The notes: generated by a model from the letters alone, not told the origin. DNA of 64,000 bases from an uncultured Clostridia bacterium (GCA_947625155.1 CANQNG010000002.1:1-64000), one strand, 5' to 3'; shown: positions 45,854 to 56,398, counted from the stretch's first letter. A program made the numbers and translations.

Positions 45854-47083
45854 TCAGCGCATTTGCAGCGGTCTGTGGAAGTGGACAGGCATCCCGTTCT
45901 TCATGCAAATGTCTACCTCGCCCTGCACCAGCGGCAGGAAATAGGAAATGGCAGCATCCGTGACTTGATTCTGTTCAGGGGAGATCCATTTTTGCGGGAA
46001 CATTTTTTCCTGATTGGCAGCAAGCGCTGCATCCGTCATTTCAATGGTGACCGCATACGGCACATCACTGACACGTTTGAAGAACATCATCTTTCCCGTG
46101 TTGCCGTCCAGTGCAGCACGCAGGGCATGTCTGCCGATACGTTCCGCCTCATCGATGTCAGTCCTTGAGCAGATGTGAGAGGAGCAGCGCTGCATGACAT
46201 TCAGCTCGATGGAGCGCACCTTGCAGCCGATGCGGTCAGCGACCAGCCGTTCCAGATATTTCCCCACACCGGAAAGATACTTATGCCCGAACACATCCGT
46301 TGCACCGGACTGGAAATTCTCCAAATCGGAATTTTCCGTATGCAGAGCGATCCCCTCAGAAACTGCCGCTATGACAGCTTTGTGCTTTGCCATTTCCTTG
46401 CGCACATCCTCAATGAACTGCTCCGGTGAAAAATCCGCTTCCGGCAGATAGATCAGGTGCGGTGCTTCCTCCCCGTTGACCCGGAGGATACACGTAGAAG
46501 CTGTCAGCCAGCCGCTGTGCCTGCCCATGATCTCAATAATGGTCACAGAGGGGATACTGTACACGCTGCTGTCCCGGATGATCTCCTGCGAAGTGGCAGC
46601 CACATACTTGGCAGCCGAGCCGAAGCCGGGCGTATGGTCGGTCACGGGCAGATCGTTATCGATCGTCTTGGGGACACCAATGACACGGATGTCCGAGCCG
46701 ACATGCGCCAGATAGGCAGAAAGCTTAACGACGGTGTCCATCGAATCGTTGCCGCCGATGTAGATAAAGATCCCGATCCGATGAGTGGTAAAGGTTTCCA
46801 GAATTTTTTCGTAGTCCGTGGGATCCTCCTCGTGATCTTTCAGCTTGTATCGACATGAGCCGAGCATCGTCGATGGTGTCTGCCGGAGCAGCTCCATGTC
46901 TTCATTGGTGCGGATAATAGATTTCAGGTTGATCAGTTCGTCATTGATCATGCCCTCGATACCGTTGATCGAGCCGAAAATGGCATCAATATCCTCTGTC
47001 AGCAGTCCCTGCTTGAAAACGCCCACCAGACTTGCATTGATAGCGCAAGTAGGACCACCGGATTGTGCAACTGCAATATTCAT
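45854..47083 (-). CDS. 6-phosphofructokinase, PPi-dependent type
   Basis: AQSGGPTCAINAS; IYIGGNDSMDTVVKLSAY; GVPKTIDNDLPVTDHTPGFGSAAKY. Confidence 0.9.
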   Translation of the reverse strand: MNIAVAQSGGPTCAINASLVGVFKQGLLTEDIDAIFGSINGIEGMINDELINLKSIIRTNEDMELLRQTPSTMLGSCRYKLKDHEEDPTDYEKILETFTTHRIGIFIYIGGNDSMDTVVKLSAYLAHVGSDIRVIGVPKTIDNDLPVTDHTPGFGSAAKYVAATSQEIIRDSSVYSIPSVTIIEIMGRHSGWLTASTCILRVNGEEAPHLIYLPEADFSPEQFIEDVRKEMAKHKAVIAAVSEGIALHTENSDLENFQSGATDVFGHKYLSGVGKYLERLVADRIGCKVRSIELNVMQRCSSHICSRTDIDEAERIGRHALRAALDGNTGKMMFFKRVSDVPYAVTIEMTDAALAANQEKMFPQKWISPEQNQVTDAAISYFLPLVQGEVDICMKNGMPVHFHRPLQMR

Positions 47084-47326
47084 CAGAAAAGCCTCCCAAG
47101 TTCCGCCGAACTGCCGGCGGATGATCATTCTTTATTATTATAACAGATTTTGTATCAAAAAGCAAGACTTGACAATAAAAAATTGGCTCGGCATATGATC
47201 TTTCTGAAAAGTGCCGCAGCGCAATATACTCTCAATGATTTTTGGGAAAAAATGATTTTCCACAGAACTTCTTCCCGGAATATTGGGAGAAACCGATCGG
47301 GAACAGATGTTTTCAACAAGCAGGCA

Positions 47327-47346
47327 GACCACAACATGTTGTGGTC
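47327..47346. promoter_or_regulatory. 20-bp perfect palindrome upstream of nrdD
   Basis: gaccacaacatgttgtggtc. Confidence 0.5.
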
Positions 47347-47474
47347 GCAGGAAAAATCAGGGAAACAGGAAGAAGCCCCCCGAAACGTTTTTTATCTGTT
47401 ATAAACCTCAGATAAGCTCATTTTTTGTATAAAACAAACATATCTTAGCCTTTCATATTGTGCATAATAAACTA

Positions 47475-47503
47475 TTGACAAGCGAGGGATTATGCTGTAT
47501 ACT
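47475..47503 (+). promoter_or_regulatory. sigma-A type promoter for nrdDG
   Basis: TTGACA - 17 nt - TATACT. Confidence 0.8.
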
Positions 47504-47558
47504 TAAAAATAGCGAAAATAAACGTACACAACATCTTGTATAGAGGGAGGTAACCGGA

Positions 47559-49874
47559 ATGCTGATGTATATTACAAAGCGTGACGGACGGAAAGTTCCA
47601 TTCAATGTGGAAAAAATAGTCAATGCGATATTCAAGGCTGCCAAGGCAGTCGGCGGAACTGACTACGAGGAAGCGACCCGTGTTGCTGAGGAGGTCTGCA
47701 AACTCTGCGAGACCAAGTACGGTGACACACCTACTGTGGAACAGGTGCAGGATCTGGTGGAGAAAGTGCTGATCGAGCGTGGACATGCCCAGACAGCGAA
47801 AGCCTATATCCTCTACCGCTACGAGCGTACCCGTTCCCGTGAAATGAAGACCAACCTGATGACCGTCCTCAACGAGCTGACATTCAACGCCGCCAAGGAC
47901 AGTGACATCAAGCGGGAGAATGCCAATATTGACGGCGACACCGCCATGGGTACGATGCTCAAATACGGCAGCGTTTCCGCAAAGGAGTTCTATGAGCTGT
48001 ACGTCCTCAAGCCGGAACATGCTAAGGCACATTCCAACGGTGACATCCACATCCATGATCTGGATTTTCTGACCCTGACAACGACCTGCTGTCAGATCGA
48101 TCTGATCAAACTGTTCAAAAATGGCTTTTCCACAGGACACGGCTTCCTGCGGGAACCGAATGACATCGCAAGCTATTCGGCACTCGCTTGTATCGCCATC
48201 CAGTCTAACCAGAATGATCAGCACGGCGGGCAGAGCGTTCCTAATTTTGACTATGCCATGGCAGACGGCGTGCGCAAGACCTATATTGCCCGTTACAAAC
48301 AGAACATTGCACGGGCGCTGGAGCTGCTGGCTGGCATGGACAATGCCGAGGAACAGGCAGATGCCTTGCTCTCCGCCATGGAGGCAGAGGGACTTGTGCC
48401 GGTGCTTGCCAATGACAACGGCTTTGCCGAACGTGCTGCGGCATGGCTCACCGAACGCACAGATGCAGAAACGGCACAGAAAGTGCTGGCATTTGCCGCA
48501 AAGCACGCCTACAAGGAGACCAACCGTGCCACCTATCAAGCAATGGAAGCCCTCGTCCACAACCTCAACACCATGAACAGCCGTGCCGGTGCGCAGACAC
48601 CGTTCTCGTCCATCAATTATGGCACAGACACCACGCCGGAAGGGCGCATGGTCATTGAAAATATTCTCCTCGCCAACGAAGCCGGGCTTGGAAACGGCGA
48701 AACACCGATCTTCCCCATCCACATCTTCAAGATCAAGGAAGGCATCAACTACGACCCCGAAGACCCGAACTACGATCTCTTCAAGCTTGCCTGCCGTGTT
48801 TCGGCAAAGCGCCTGTTCCCGAACTTTTCCTTCATCGATGCCCCCTATAACCTCAAGTATTACAAGGAAGGGGACTACCGTACGGAGATCGCCTACATGG
48901 GCTGCCGGACAAGAGTCATCGGCAACGTCCATGACCCCAGCCGTGAGATCGTCACCGGCAGGGGCAATCTCAGCTTTACCTCGATCAATCTGCCAAGACT
49001 TGCTATTGAGGCGAACCATGATATTGACAAGTTCTATGAAAGTCTGGATGCACTGATGGATCTGGCGATCGACCAGCTCAAGGACCGTTTCCGCATCCAG
49101 TGTTCCAAGAAAGTCCGCAATTTCCCGTTCCTGATGGGACAGGGCATCTGGATCGATTCCGAAAAGCTCAGCCCGGATGAGAGCGTAGCAGAAGTCCTGA
49201 AGCACGGTACACTTTCTGTCGGTTTCATTGGGCTGGCAGAGACCCTGAAAGCCTTGATCGGAGAGCACCACGGCGAGAGCGACCGTGCCCGTGCGCTCGG
49301 CATTGAGATCATTTCCAGAATGCGTAACCGTCTGGATGCGGAATCCAAGGCTACAAAGCTGAATTTCTCCTTGCTGGCAACACCGGCAGAGGGGCTTTCC
49401 GGGCGCTTTGTGAAGATGGATGCCAAGAAGTACGGCATCATCCCCGGCGTAACAGACAGAAGCTATTATACCAACTCTTTCCATGTTCCGGTCTATTATC
49501 CGATCAGTGCCTTTGATAAGATCAGGATAGAGGCTCCCTACCATGAGCTGACCAATGCAGGGCATATCAGCTATGTGGAGCTGGACGGCGACCCGCTCCA
49601 GAATCTGGCAGCCTTTGAGAAGATCATCCGCTGCATGAAAGAATCCGGCATTGGGTATGGCTCGATCAACCACCCGGTAGACCGTGACCCGATCTGCGGC
49701 TATACCGGCATTATCGGAGATAAATGCCCCCTGTGCGGCAGACCGGAGAAGGATCACAACAGGGTAGGCTTTGAGCGTATCCGCCGCATTACCGGCTATC
49801 TGGTCGGCACACTTGACCGCTTCAATGATGCCAAGCGCAAAGAGGTCGAGGACAGAGTCAAGCATAATGTATAA
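47559..49874 (+). CDS. nrdD: Anaerobic ribonucleoside-triphosphate reductase
   Basis: ATP-cone YITKRDGRKVPFNVEKIVNAIFKA; C-terminal CGYTGIIGDKCPLCGRPE and glycyl-radical RRITGYLVGTLDRFN. Confidence 0.97.
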   Translation: MLMYITKRDGRKVPFNVEKIVNAIFKAAKAVGGTDYEEATRVAEEVCKLCETKYGDTPTVEQVQDLVEKVLIERGHAQTAKAYILYRYERTRSREMKTNLMTVLNELTFNAAKDSDIKRENANIDGDTAMGTMLKYGSVSAKEFYELYVLKPEHAKAHSNGDIHIHDLDFLTLTTTCCQIDLIKLFKNGFSTGHGFLREPNDIASYSALACIAIQSNQNDQHGGQSVPNFDYAMADGVRKTYIARYKQNIARALELLAGMDNAEEQADALLSAMEAEGLVPVLANDNGFAERAAAWLTERTDAETAQKVLAFAAKHAYKETNRATYQAMEALVHNLNTMNSRAGAQTPFSSINYGTDTTPEGRMVIENILLANEAGLGNGETPIFPIHIFKIKEGINYDPEDPNYDLFKLACRVSAKRLFPNFSFIDAPYNLKYYKEGDYRTEIAYMGCRTRVIGNVHDPSREIVTGRGNLSFTSINLPRLAIEANHDIDKFYESLDALMDLAIDQLKDRFRIQCSKKVRNFPFLMGQGIWIDSEKLSPDESVAEVLKHGTLSVGFIGLAETLKALIGEHHGESDRARALGIEIISRMRNRLDAESKATKLNFSLLATPAEGLSGRFVKMDAKKYGIIPGVTDRSYYTNSFHVPVYYPISAFDKIRIEAPYHELTNAGHISYVELDGDPLQNLAAFEKIIRCMKESGIGYGSINHPVDRDPICGYTGIIGDKCPLCGRPEKDHNRVGFERIRRITGYLVGTLDRFNDAKRKEVEDRVKHNV

Positions 49875-49934
49875 AATTGACCGTTTCACCCTCCGTCAGG
49901 AGGGTGAACGTTTCTACAGTGCAGGAGGTGCAGG

Positions 49935-50432
49935 ATGCTGACAATTTCTGACACGGTCAATGATTCTATTGTAGACGGACCGGGGCTGCGGTTTGCGATC
50001 TTTGTGCAGGGCTGTCCGCACCATTGTCCGGGCTGCCACAATCCGCAGACGCACCCGTTCACAGGTGGAAAACAAGTCACTACTGAAGAGTTGCTTGCCA
50101 GGATACAGGCAAATCCGCTGCTGGATGGCGTGACGTTCAGCGGGGGAGAGCCGTTTTGTCAGGCACAGGCGCTTGCAGAGCTTGGCAGGGAAGTGCGGAA
50201 ACTCGGACTAAATATCATCACCTACACGGGTTACACGTTTGAATATCTGTACGAACACCGGGCAGAAAACGGCATCGATGAGCTGCTTTCCGTGACGGAC
50301 TGGCTGATCGACGGGCGGTTCGTGGAGGAGCTGCGCAGTCTGGAGCTGCATTTCCGGGGCAGCGCCAATCAGCGGATCCTTGTTGTACCGGAAAGCCTTG
50401 CTGCCGGACAGGCAGTGGAGACGGACCTATGA
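49935..50432 (+). CDS. nrdG: Anaerobic ribonucleotide reductase activating protein
   Basis: [26 protein letters not shown] radical SAM CxxxxxCxxC-type; [12 protein letters not shown]. Confidence 0.96.
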   Translation: MLTISDTVNDSIVDGPGLRFAIFVQGCPHHCPGCHNPQTHPFTGGKQVTTEELLARIQANPLLDGVTFSGGEPFCQAQALAELGREVRKLGLNIITYTGYTFEYLYEHRAENGIDELLSVTDWLIDGRFVEELRSLELHFRGSANQRILVVPESLAAGQAVETDL

Positions 50433-50698
50433 ATTATACCTATATGCTGGAATGTGCGGACGGTACGTTATACACGGGCTGGACGAACGATCTCCCGAAA
50501 CGGCTGAAAACGCACAGCGCCGGAAAAGGCGGAAAATATACCCGTTCCCGGCTCCCGGTGAAGCTCGTCTATGCGGAGGAACACGAGGAACGCACGGATG
50601 CCATGCGCCGGGAGGTGCAGATCAAGCGGTTTTCCCGTAAAAGGAAGCAGGCGCTTCTGGACAGCGCCGGGAATGTTGCGCCTGCGTTTGATGAATAA
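50429..50698 (+). CDS. GIY-YIG nuclease family protein
   Basis: [37 protein letters not shown]. Confidence 0.93.
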   Translation: MNYTYMLECADGTLYTGWTNDLPKRLKTHSAGKGGKYTRSRLPVKLVYAEEHEERTDAMRREVQIKRFSRKRKQALLDSAGNVAPAFDE

Positions 50699-50726
50699 AT
50701 GATGAATTGGCTGAGATCGATCCGAA

Positions 50727-50760
50727 AAGTGCGTTCTGTTTCAAGAATGCACTTCTTTTT
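50727..50760. terminator. hairpin terminator
   Basis: aagtgcgttct-gtttca-agaatgcactt-cttttttt. Confidence 0.8.
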
Positions 50761-50891
50761 TCCGGAATATGATCCATACATAGTACAAATCGTTAGTTTA
50801 CATTATTTTTGTTCATTGTAATTCTTTATAATTTAAGGTAAAATAAAGAATAAAGACATTGATCGTTCACAAAAGTACAAGGGGGAATAGT

Positions 50892-53834
50892 ATGAAAACG
50901 ATCAGACAAAGGATCATAGGCACGATCTTATCCTGCGCAGTAGCGCTGACCGGCTTTGCGGGTGTATCTGCACCGGTCGCAGCGGCACAGACGGAATGGA
51001 AATTTGACCTCGGCGGGGGAGGGGCAGCATCTGGTTTCACGGGCGTGAGTGCTGCGGATGGCTACAATGCTTCTGCCGGGTACGGATTTTCGGACACTTC
51101 CGGTGTCAAGAATGTGGCTGCTTCCGGCGGCGGCTCGTGGAGCGATGCCGTGCAGTTCACGTCTGACAAGACGACTTTCAACGTTGACCTGCCCAAAGGG
51201 CTGTATCAGGTTTCCGTTGCGACCGGAGACACCAGCCGCACCAGCATCAAAGCGGAGGGTATGCTCCAGCTCATCAACCTGACCGGAAACAATGCCTTTG
51301 ACACGTTCCAGCTCCCTGTCACAGACGGGCAGCTCAATATTCAGGCAGTTGCCGGACGGGCGAACACGCCATTTTCTATCAGTGAGATCGAGATCACGCA
51401 GCTCAATACCACAGGTGAGACTGATCCCACGATCTGGCTCTGCGGAGATTCTACGGTCGCCAATTACTATAATACGCCCGATACAGCACAGCACGGCTGG
51501 GGGCAGCTCCTTGGTGATTTCCTGGACGGCACGGCTGCGGAGGGCTATCAGGTGCGCAACATGGCAGCAAGCGGTCAGTATGCCAAAGGCTTTGTGGACG
51601 GCGGACAGTTCGATGCCATTGAAGCCTACGGCAGGGCAGGGGACTACTATGTGATCGCCATCGGTATCAATGATACCAACTATTCCAATGCAGACGAGTA
51701 CACGGCTGTTGTCACAGACATGGTGCAGCGTGCCAAGAAAAAGGGCATGGAAGTCGTTCTTGTCAAGCAGCAGGGGAGAAGAAGCGATCTGAACCGCAGT
51801 CCGCTGCTTGGCGGCAGATGGTTCGGCGGACAGCTGGACAGCATTGGTGCAGCGGAGAACGTGAAAGTCGTTGACCTGTTCACACCGTGGCAGGAATTCG
51901 GGCTTTCCGTGGGCTTTGACGGCATGGCGGAATACTATGCAGCCGAGGATGACCTGCACCAGAGCAAAGCAGGCTCGACCAAGCTTGCTGAGATCATGGC
52001 AGGGCTGCTGTTCAGCAGCAGTGCGGCTGGTCCGCAGGGGGATGTACTGGAAGATGTGCCGGAAGTATTCATGCTTCGGAATGGAAATTCCAACCAGTAT
52101 CTCTCGTTGGATGCTGCACCGGAGGACGGCACGAATGTGTCACAGCAGGCAGCCCCCGGTATTGACAGTGGGGCAGCGCTCTGGAAAGCTGTTCCGGCAG
52201 AGGATAATTATTATTACCTTGTCAGTGCAGCCGATGAGAGCAAGTATCTCGACATTTACCAAGCCAAAGCGGTCAACGGTACCAATGTCGGTATCTGGTC
52301 AGACAGCGGTTCGGATGCACAGCTGTTCCGCTTCCTGAAACAGGACAACGGCAGCTATATCATCACCACAAAGGTTTCCGACGGCAAGAGTGCAGTCGAA
52401 GTCAAGGATGCTTCTCTTGACAGCGGTGCGAACGTTCAGGAATGGGAGAGAAACGGACACGCCTGCCAGACGTGGTTCATTGACAATGCGGTGACTTCTG
52501 CTGGGTCGATGACGGCGGGCGACCTGAATGCAGACGGTGTGGTGGATGTATTCGATGAAGCACTGATGAAGTGGGAACTTTCACAGGAAAGCATCACCCA
52601 TGCACAGCGCAGGGTCTCCGACCTCAACGGTGATGCAAAGGTCAATACGGAAGATCTGGCAGTCATGCAGGACTTTGTACTCGGTACAGGCAGGATCACC
52701 TCTGCAGCAGAGGGCAAGGCGGTCTACTACGCTGTAGATGCTGCCTATAGCAAAGGCATGACCGAAAGCGTCAATGCAGGCTTCACCTCTGAGGCATACC
52801 TGAATCTGGATAACAATGACCTCAGCTTTGTGGAATTTACGGTCAATGTACCGAAAGACGGCAATTATCTGTGTACGTTCAACATCGCCAACGGCAGTGC
52901 CAACAACCGACAGATGAAGATCGAGGTCAATGACAATGCAGACTACTGGATGCAGGATCTCCTGTCAACAGAGGCATGGACGACATGGCAGGAACGTGCC
53001 ATTGTGTTGCCGCTGACCGCTGGTGCGAACCTCATCCGCCTGACCTCCGCCACGGCGGAAGGCGGTCCGAATATAGACTATCTGCGCACAGAATGGACGG
53101 ATGAACCGATCGCTGAGACATACCAGCCCCCAGCAGAGCCGGGACCTGCACCGCAGGGAAAGACTATTTACATTGCGGGGGATTCCACCGTGCAGTCCTA
53201 CCGTGCCAGCTATGCGCCGCAGCAGGGCTGGGGATACTATCTGGGGGACTATTTCACGGAGGGCGTGACGGTCTCCAACCATGCCATTGCGGGGCGCAGT
53301 TCCAAGAGCTTCTATGACAATGGCAGATTGCAGACCATTCTCGATGCGATCCAGCCGGGGGACTATCTTCTCGTGCAGTTCGCTATCAACGACTCTTCTG
53401 CCTCCAATGCGGAACGCTATGCTCCGGTCTGCGGCAATGCAGACGATCCGGCAGAGGGTTCCTATGAATGGTACATGACGCAGTACATCAAGGGCGCACT
53501 GGACAAGGGCGCAACACCCATTCTGGTGACAACAGTCATCGGCTTGAAAGCATACTCCAATGGCAAATTTGTCAACAGCTATACCAACTACTGTGATGCG
53601 TGCAAGAGCCTTGCGGCGAAGTATAAGATCCCCTGCATTGACCTGAACACACTAATGGTCGAGCACTATAACAGCATCGGCTATGATGCTGCCTATCAGT
53701 ATCATTTGTGCGGCGCTGTCGAGGGTTCGACTGATATGACACACTTCACGGAGAAAGGCGCAAATGCCGTGGCTGGACTGGTGGCAGGTGCGATCAAAGA
53801 ACTGGGACTTCCCATTTCTGCTAACGTCAAATAG
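50892..53834 (+). CDS. Secreted double CE12/SGNH rhamnogalacturonan-acetylesterase-like protein with ricin-type lectin, dockerin and CBM35-like modules
   Basis: CE12 WLCGDSTVANYY...DDLHQSKAGSTKLAE; ricin-type; dockerin GDLNADGVVDVFDEALMKWEL...SDLNGDAKVNTEDLAVMQDFVLG; CBM35-like; second CE12 IYIAGDSTVQSY...DMTHFTEKGANAVAG. Confidence 0.92.
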   Translation: MKTIRQRIIGTILSCAVALTGFAGVSAPVAAAQTEWKFDLGGGGAASGFTGVSAADGYNASAGYGFSDTSGVKNVAASGGGSWSDAVQFTSDKTTFNVDLPKGLYQVSVATGDTSRTSIKAEGMLQLINLTGNNAFDTFQLPVTDGQLNIQAVAGRANTPFSISEIEITQLNTTGETDPTIWLCGDSTVANYYNTPDTAQHGWGQLLGDFLDGTAAEGYQVRNMAASGQYAKGFVDGGQFDAIEAYGRAGDYYVIAIGINDTNYSNADEYTAVVTDMVQRAKKKGMEVVLVKQQGRRSDLNRSPLLGGRWFGGQLDSIGAAENVKVVDLFTPWQEFGLSVGFDGMAEYYAAEDDLHQSKAGSTKLAEIMAGLLFSSSAAGPQGDVLEDVPEVFMLRNGNSNQYLSLDAAPEDGTNVSQQAAPGIDSGAALWKAVPAEDNYYYLVSAADESKYLDIYQAKAVNGTNVGIWSDSGSDAQLFRFLKQDNGSYIITTKVSDGKSAVEVKDASLDSGANVQEWERNGHACQTWFIDNAVTSAGSMTAGDLNADGVVDVFDEALMKWELSQESITHAQRRVSDLNGDAKVNTEDLAVMQDFVLGTGRITSAAEGKAVYYAVDAAYSKGMTESVNAGFTSEAYLNLDNNDLSFVEFTVNVPKDGNYLCTFNIANGSANNRQMKIEVNDNADYWMQDLLSTEAWTTWQERAIVLPLTAGANLIRLTSATAEGGPNIDYLRTEWTDEPIAETYQPPAEPGPAPQGKTIYIAGDSTVQSYRASYAPQQGWGYYLGDYFTEGVTVSNHAIAGRSSKSFYDNGRLQTILDAIQPGDYLLVQFAINDSSASNAERYAPVCGNADDPAEGSYEWYMTQYIKGALDKGATPILVTTVIGLKAYSNGKFVNSYTNYCDACKSLAAKYKIPCIDLNTLMVEHYNSIGYDAAYQYHLCGAVEGSTDMTHFTEKGANAVAGLVAGAIKELGLPISANVK

Positions 53835-53841
53835 ATCAAAA

Positions 53842-53876
53842 AGTACCCGCTTCAATAGAAACGGGTACTTTTCTGC
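53842..53876. terminator. bidirectional hairpin terminator
   Basis: aaaagtacccg-cttcaatagaaa-cgggtactttt. Confidence 0.85.
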
Positions 53877-53887
53877 ATGCAGCATGA

Positions 53888-56125
53888 TCAAAACAAACTT
53901 AAAGCAATATATTTCAGGATCCCAGAAGCATCTTGTACTGTGATGATCTGATCTTGGTCATAATCTGCCCGTATCATCCATTCCGGATCATGTTGATCCG
54001 GAGTATCACCAAATAGACTATAGGCGATATATCGCAAGATCAGTGTTGCATCAGTTATGTCAATGTTTCCGTTAAGATCTACATCTCCGATCAGCGGGGA
54101 AGGGGAACCGGTATCTTCCAGCTCCTCTACGATCAAGTAATATTCGGAAGAGCCGATGCCTTCTTCTGTGACCGTGAAAGTAAGTGTCGTCTTTCCGCCG
54201 GGAACGGAGATCTCCGTTAGCTTTCCGGGGGAAAGCACCTGATCCTCATACATGACTGTTCCGGTCGAGACTGGCATGATACCGATGCTGCGCACACCTT
54301 TTTCTGTATAGTAGTGGAACGTATTCGGCTCTGAAGTTGGGTCGGCATACCAGCAGAACGCATCCTCTGCACACAGGATACTGGAGATCTGTGCCTCCTG
54401 CTCCCGGTAATGACGGATGCTGACCGTATTGCTCTTTCCCTCCGGGTAAGCATAGACGGTCATTTCCTCGGAAAAGGGGATAGGGTCTTCATAGAGCTGA
54501 TATTCCCCATTATTGACAGAATAATAGATCGGCACATTTTCCTCACAGGAAAGGGCGATCTTCGTACCAGCCGGCAGGGAAGTGCCGTTTTCAGAAAAGG
54601 TCACAGATCCGGCAGCATGGGTAACAGCTTTCAGGCAAATGTTGCCATACCTTGTTGTGCTCTCGTAGCGAACGCTGCTGTCCTCTCCGGCAGTATAGGA
54701 AACTATCTCCGGTGTCAGATCTGCCATGTCCTGCCACTGTACCCCATCGCTGCTGAAAAAGCTCTCTCCTGCCTGAAACTGCCGACTGAGCATCTCGATG
54801 GAAAAGGCACTGTCCGTGATCCTGACTGTTCCATCCGGGTCAGTGCGTTCCGTATGGGTCGCATATTCGCAGGGGATATGCCATCCCTTATTTCCGGAAA
54901 GCCGTGCCGTGACAGAAAACCGCTGCCCTGCTTCCACAAAAACAGGTTCTGCAAGTGCGATCGTCTGATACCCTGTTTTGGAGAGAATGGTGCTTGTAAT
55001 GGCAGAAGTCTCTCCGGACTGTGGCATGCTCTCTTCGCAGCCCTTGTAAACTGTGATCTCACATACATCATCGGCTTCCATGCAGCAGAGCATGACAGAT
55101 GTCACCCACATGTCCTGTTCGGCGGTGAACATGTTACTGATCCACGCCGCTTCATCGCCGGAAGGATCCGCTGAGAAAGAACCGAAGCAGCCGAAATCGT
55201 CATGCTGGTACAGCGTGGAACCATCTGCGGGTACAGCCTCAAAAGAAAGCAGGGAATTGATCGTATCATCCGCATAGGAGATCCAGAAACATCCAAATTC
55301 GCCCCAGTTCGTGCCCCAGCTATTCTTGACGAGCCATGCCCCGTCTCTGCCGGGGTCTGTATTGAACTGCTCTGCCGGAAACGTGTCATCCCAGCCCACG
55401 ATGCAGGCAGAATGCCCGGTCATATCTCCCATCTCCGCCCGATCTGGATCATAGTAATAGGAATGGAATGCTTCACTGTAGCAATTTTCTGCATGGATAT
55501 AGCTGAAAGAAACGGCATTGCCTTCATAGACCGACTGCTTGACGACTTCACACTGCTCGGAGAAATTCTCCGCTTCCTGCAAATACGGATAGGTGTACAC
55601 ATCTGTCACATGATAGGCTGCCTGTGCCTGTAATTCTTCCATAGTCAGCGGTTTGTCTGCATAGTCCATATCTCCGTAGGGAGCATTTTCTTCCTTGACA
55701 GGTCCGATACGTCCGGCAAGCAGCCCCATGATCTGTTTATCTGAAGCCTCCTCCTGCAAAAACGCACCCTTGTCAGCTGGATACCCGAAAGTATGGCTGT
55801 ACATGGAACAGGCAAGCTGCCACTCGGAGAGGTCGATCTTCGGATCCCGGGAGATCAGGCTGCTTTCAATGCCCTGCACGGCGGCGAATGCCCAGCCAGT
55901 TTGATAGTTTTCCTGTTCCCGTATCGGGGAAACAAGTCCTTTTTCTCGCAGATCAAACCGTTCCGGGAGAGATCCTTCTGCCGCATCGTCTGAAACATAG
56001 CCGTATGCACCTTCCGGTGCGGCATACAAATGTGATCTGGTCATTGCTTTGACTGAAAGTCCGCTGCAGCAGGGAAGTGCCAGCAGCAGACTGAGCAAGA
56101 GCGCTGTCTGTTTATTGTGTTTCAT
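53888..56125 (-). CDS. Secreted papain-like (C1A) protein with C-terminal dockerin; catalytic Cys replaced by Gly
   Basis: FDLREKGLVSPIREQENYQTGWAFAAVQGIESS, GHSACIVGWDDTF, GAWLVKNSWGTNWGE; dockerin IGDVDLNGNIDITDATLILRYIAYSLF...DYDQDQIITVQDASGILKYIALSLF. Confidence 0.9.
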   Translation of the reverse strand: MKHNKQTALLLSLLLALPCCSGLSVKAMTRSHLYAAPEGAYGYVSDDAAEGSLPERFDLREKGLVSPIREQENYQTGWAFAAVQGIESSLISRDPKIDLSEWQLACSMYSHTFGYPADKGAFLQEEASDKQIMGLLAGRIGPVKEENAPYGDMDYADKPLTMEELQAQAAYHVTDVYTYPYLQEAENFSEQCEVVKQSVYEGNAVSFSYIHAENCYSEAFHSYYYDPDRAEMGDMTGHSACIVGWDDTFPAEQFNTDPGRDGAWLVKNSWGTNWGEFGCFWISYADDTINSLLSFEAVPADGSTLYQHDDFGCFGSFSADPSGDEAAWISNMFTAEQDMWVTSVMLCCMEADDVCEITVYKGCEESMPQSGETSAITSTILSKTGYQTIALAEPVFVEAGQRFSVTARLSGNKGWHIPCEYATHTERTDPDGTVRITDSAFSIEMLSRQFQAGESFFSSDGVQWQDMADLTPEIVSYTAGEDSSVRYESTTRYGNICLKAVTHAAGSVTFSENGTSLPAGTKIALSCEENVPIYYSVNNGEYQLYEDPIPFSEEMTVYAYPEGKSNTVSIRHYREQEAQISSILCAEDAFCWYADPTSEPNTFHYYTEKGVRSIGIMPVSTGTVMYEDQVLSPGKLTEISVPGGKTTLTFTVTEEGIGSSEYYLIVEELEDTGSPSPLIGDVDLNGNIDITDATLILRYIAYSLFGDTPDQHDPEWMIRADYDQDQIITVQDASGILKYIALSLF

Positions 56126-56351
56126 ACCCGTCCTCCATGTTATTACAGGATCATCACGAAAAATTGTGTTTTTTCCCGTATTTTCATTATACCCGATAAT
56201 TTGTTCTTTGTCAAGTCTTTCCAATTGGACGTTTTGACAAAATTGATCCACGATCCAAGAGGACGATCGTATAATAAGATCACTGCCCGGTTTTCATTCA
56301 CCGGGCAGTGACTGATCTGTTTGGCAAAATAGCCACGAAACTACTACAAAA

Positions 56352-56384
56352 TAAAAAAGCCTGCAAGCAGTTACTTGCAGACCT
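56352..56384 (-). terminator. terminator of tRNA-Leu pair
   Basis: minus strand ctgcaag-taactg-cttgcag-gcttttttat. Confidence 0.7.
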
Positions 56385-56398
56385 TATCTTACTGAAAT

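Noticed and set aside
47404-47558. NrdR box upstream of nrdD
   Set aside because: No convincing ACACWATATATWGTGT-like tandem sites.
47490-49889. 799-aa minus-strand ORF
   Set aside because: Antisense shadow of nrdD; the plus-strand product has full NrdD motifs, promoter and RBS.
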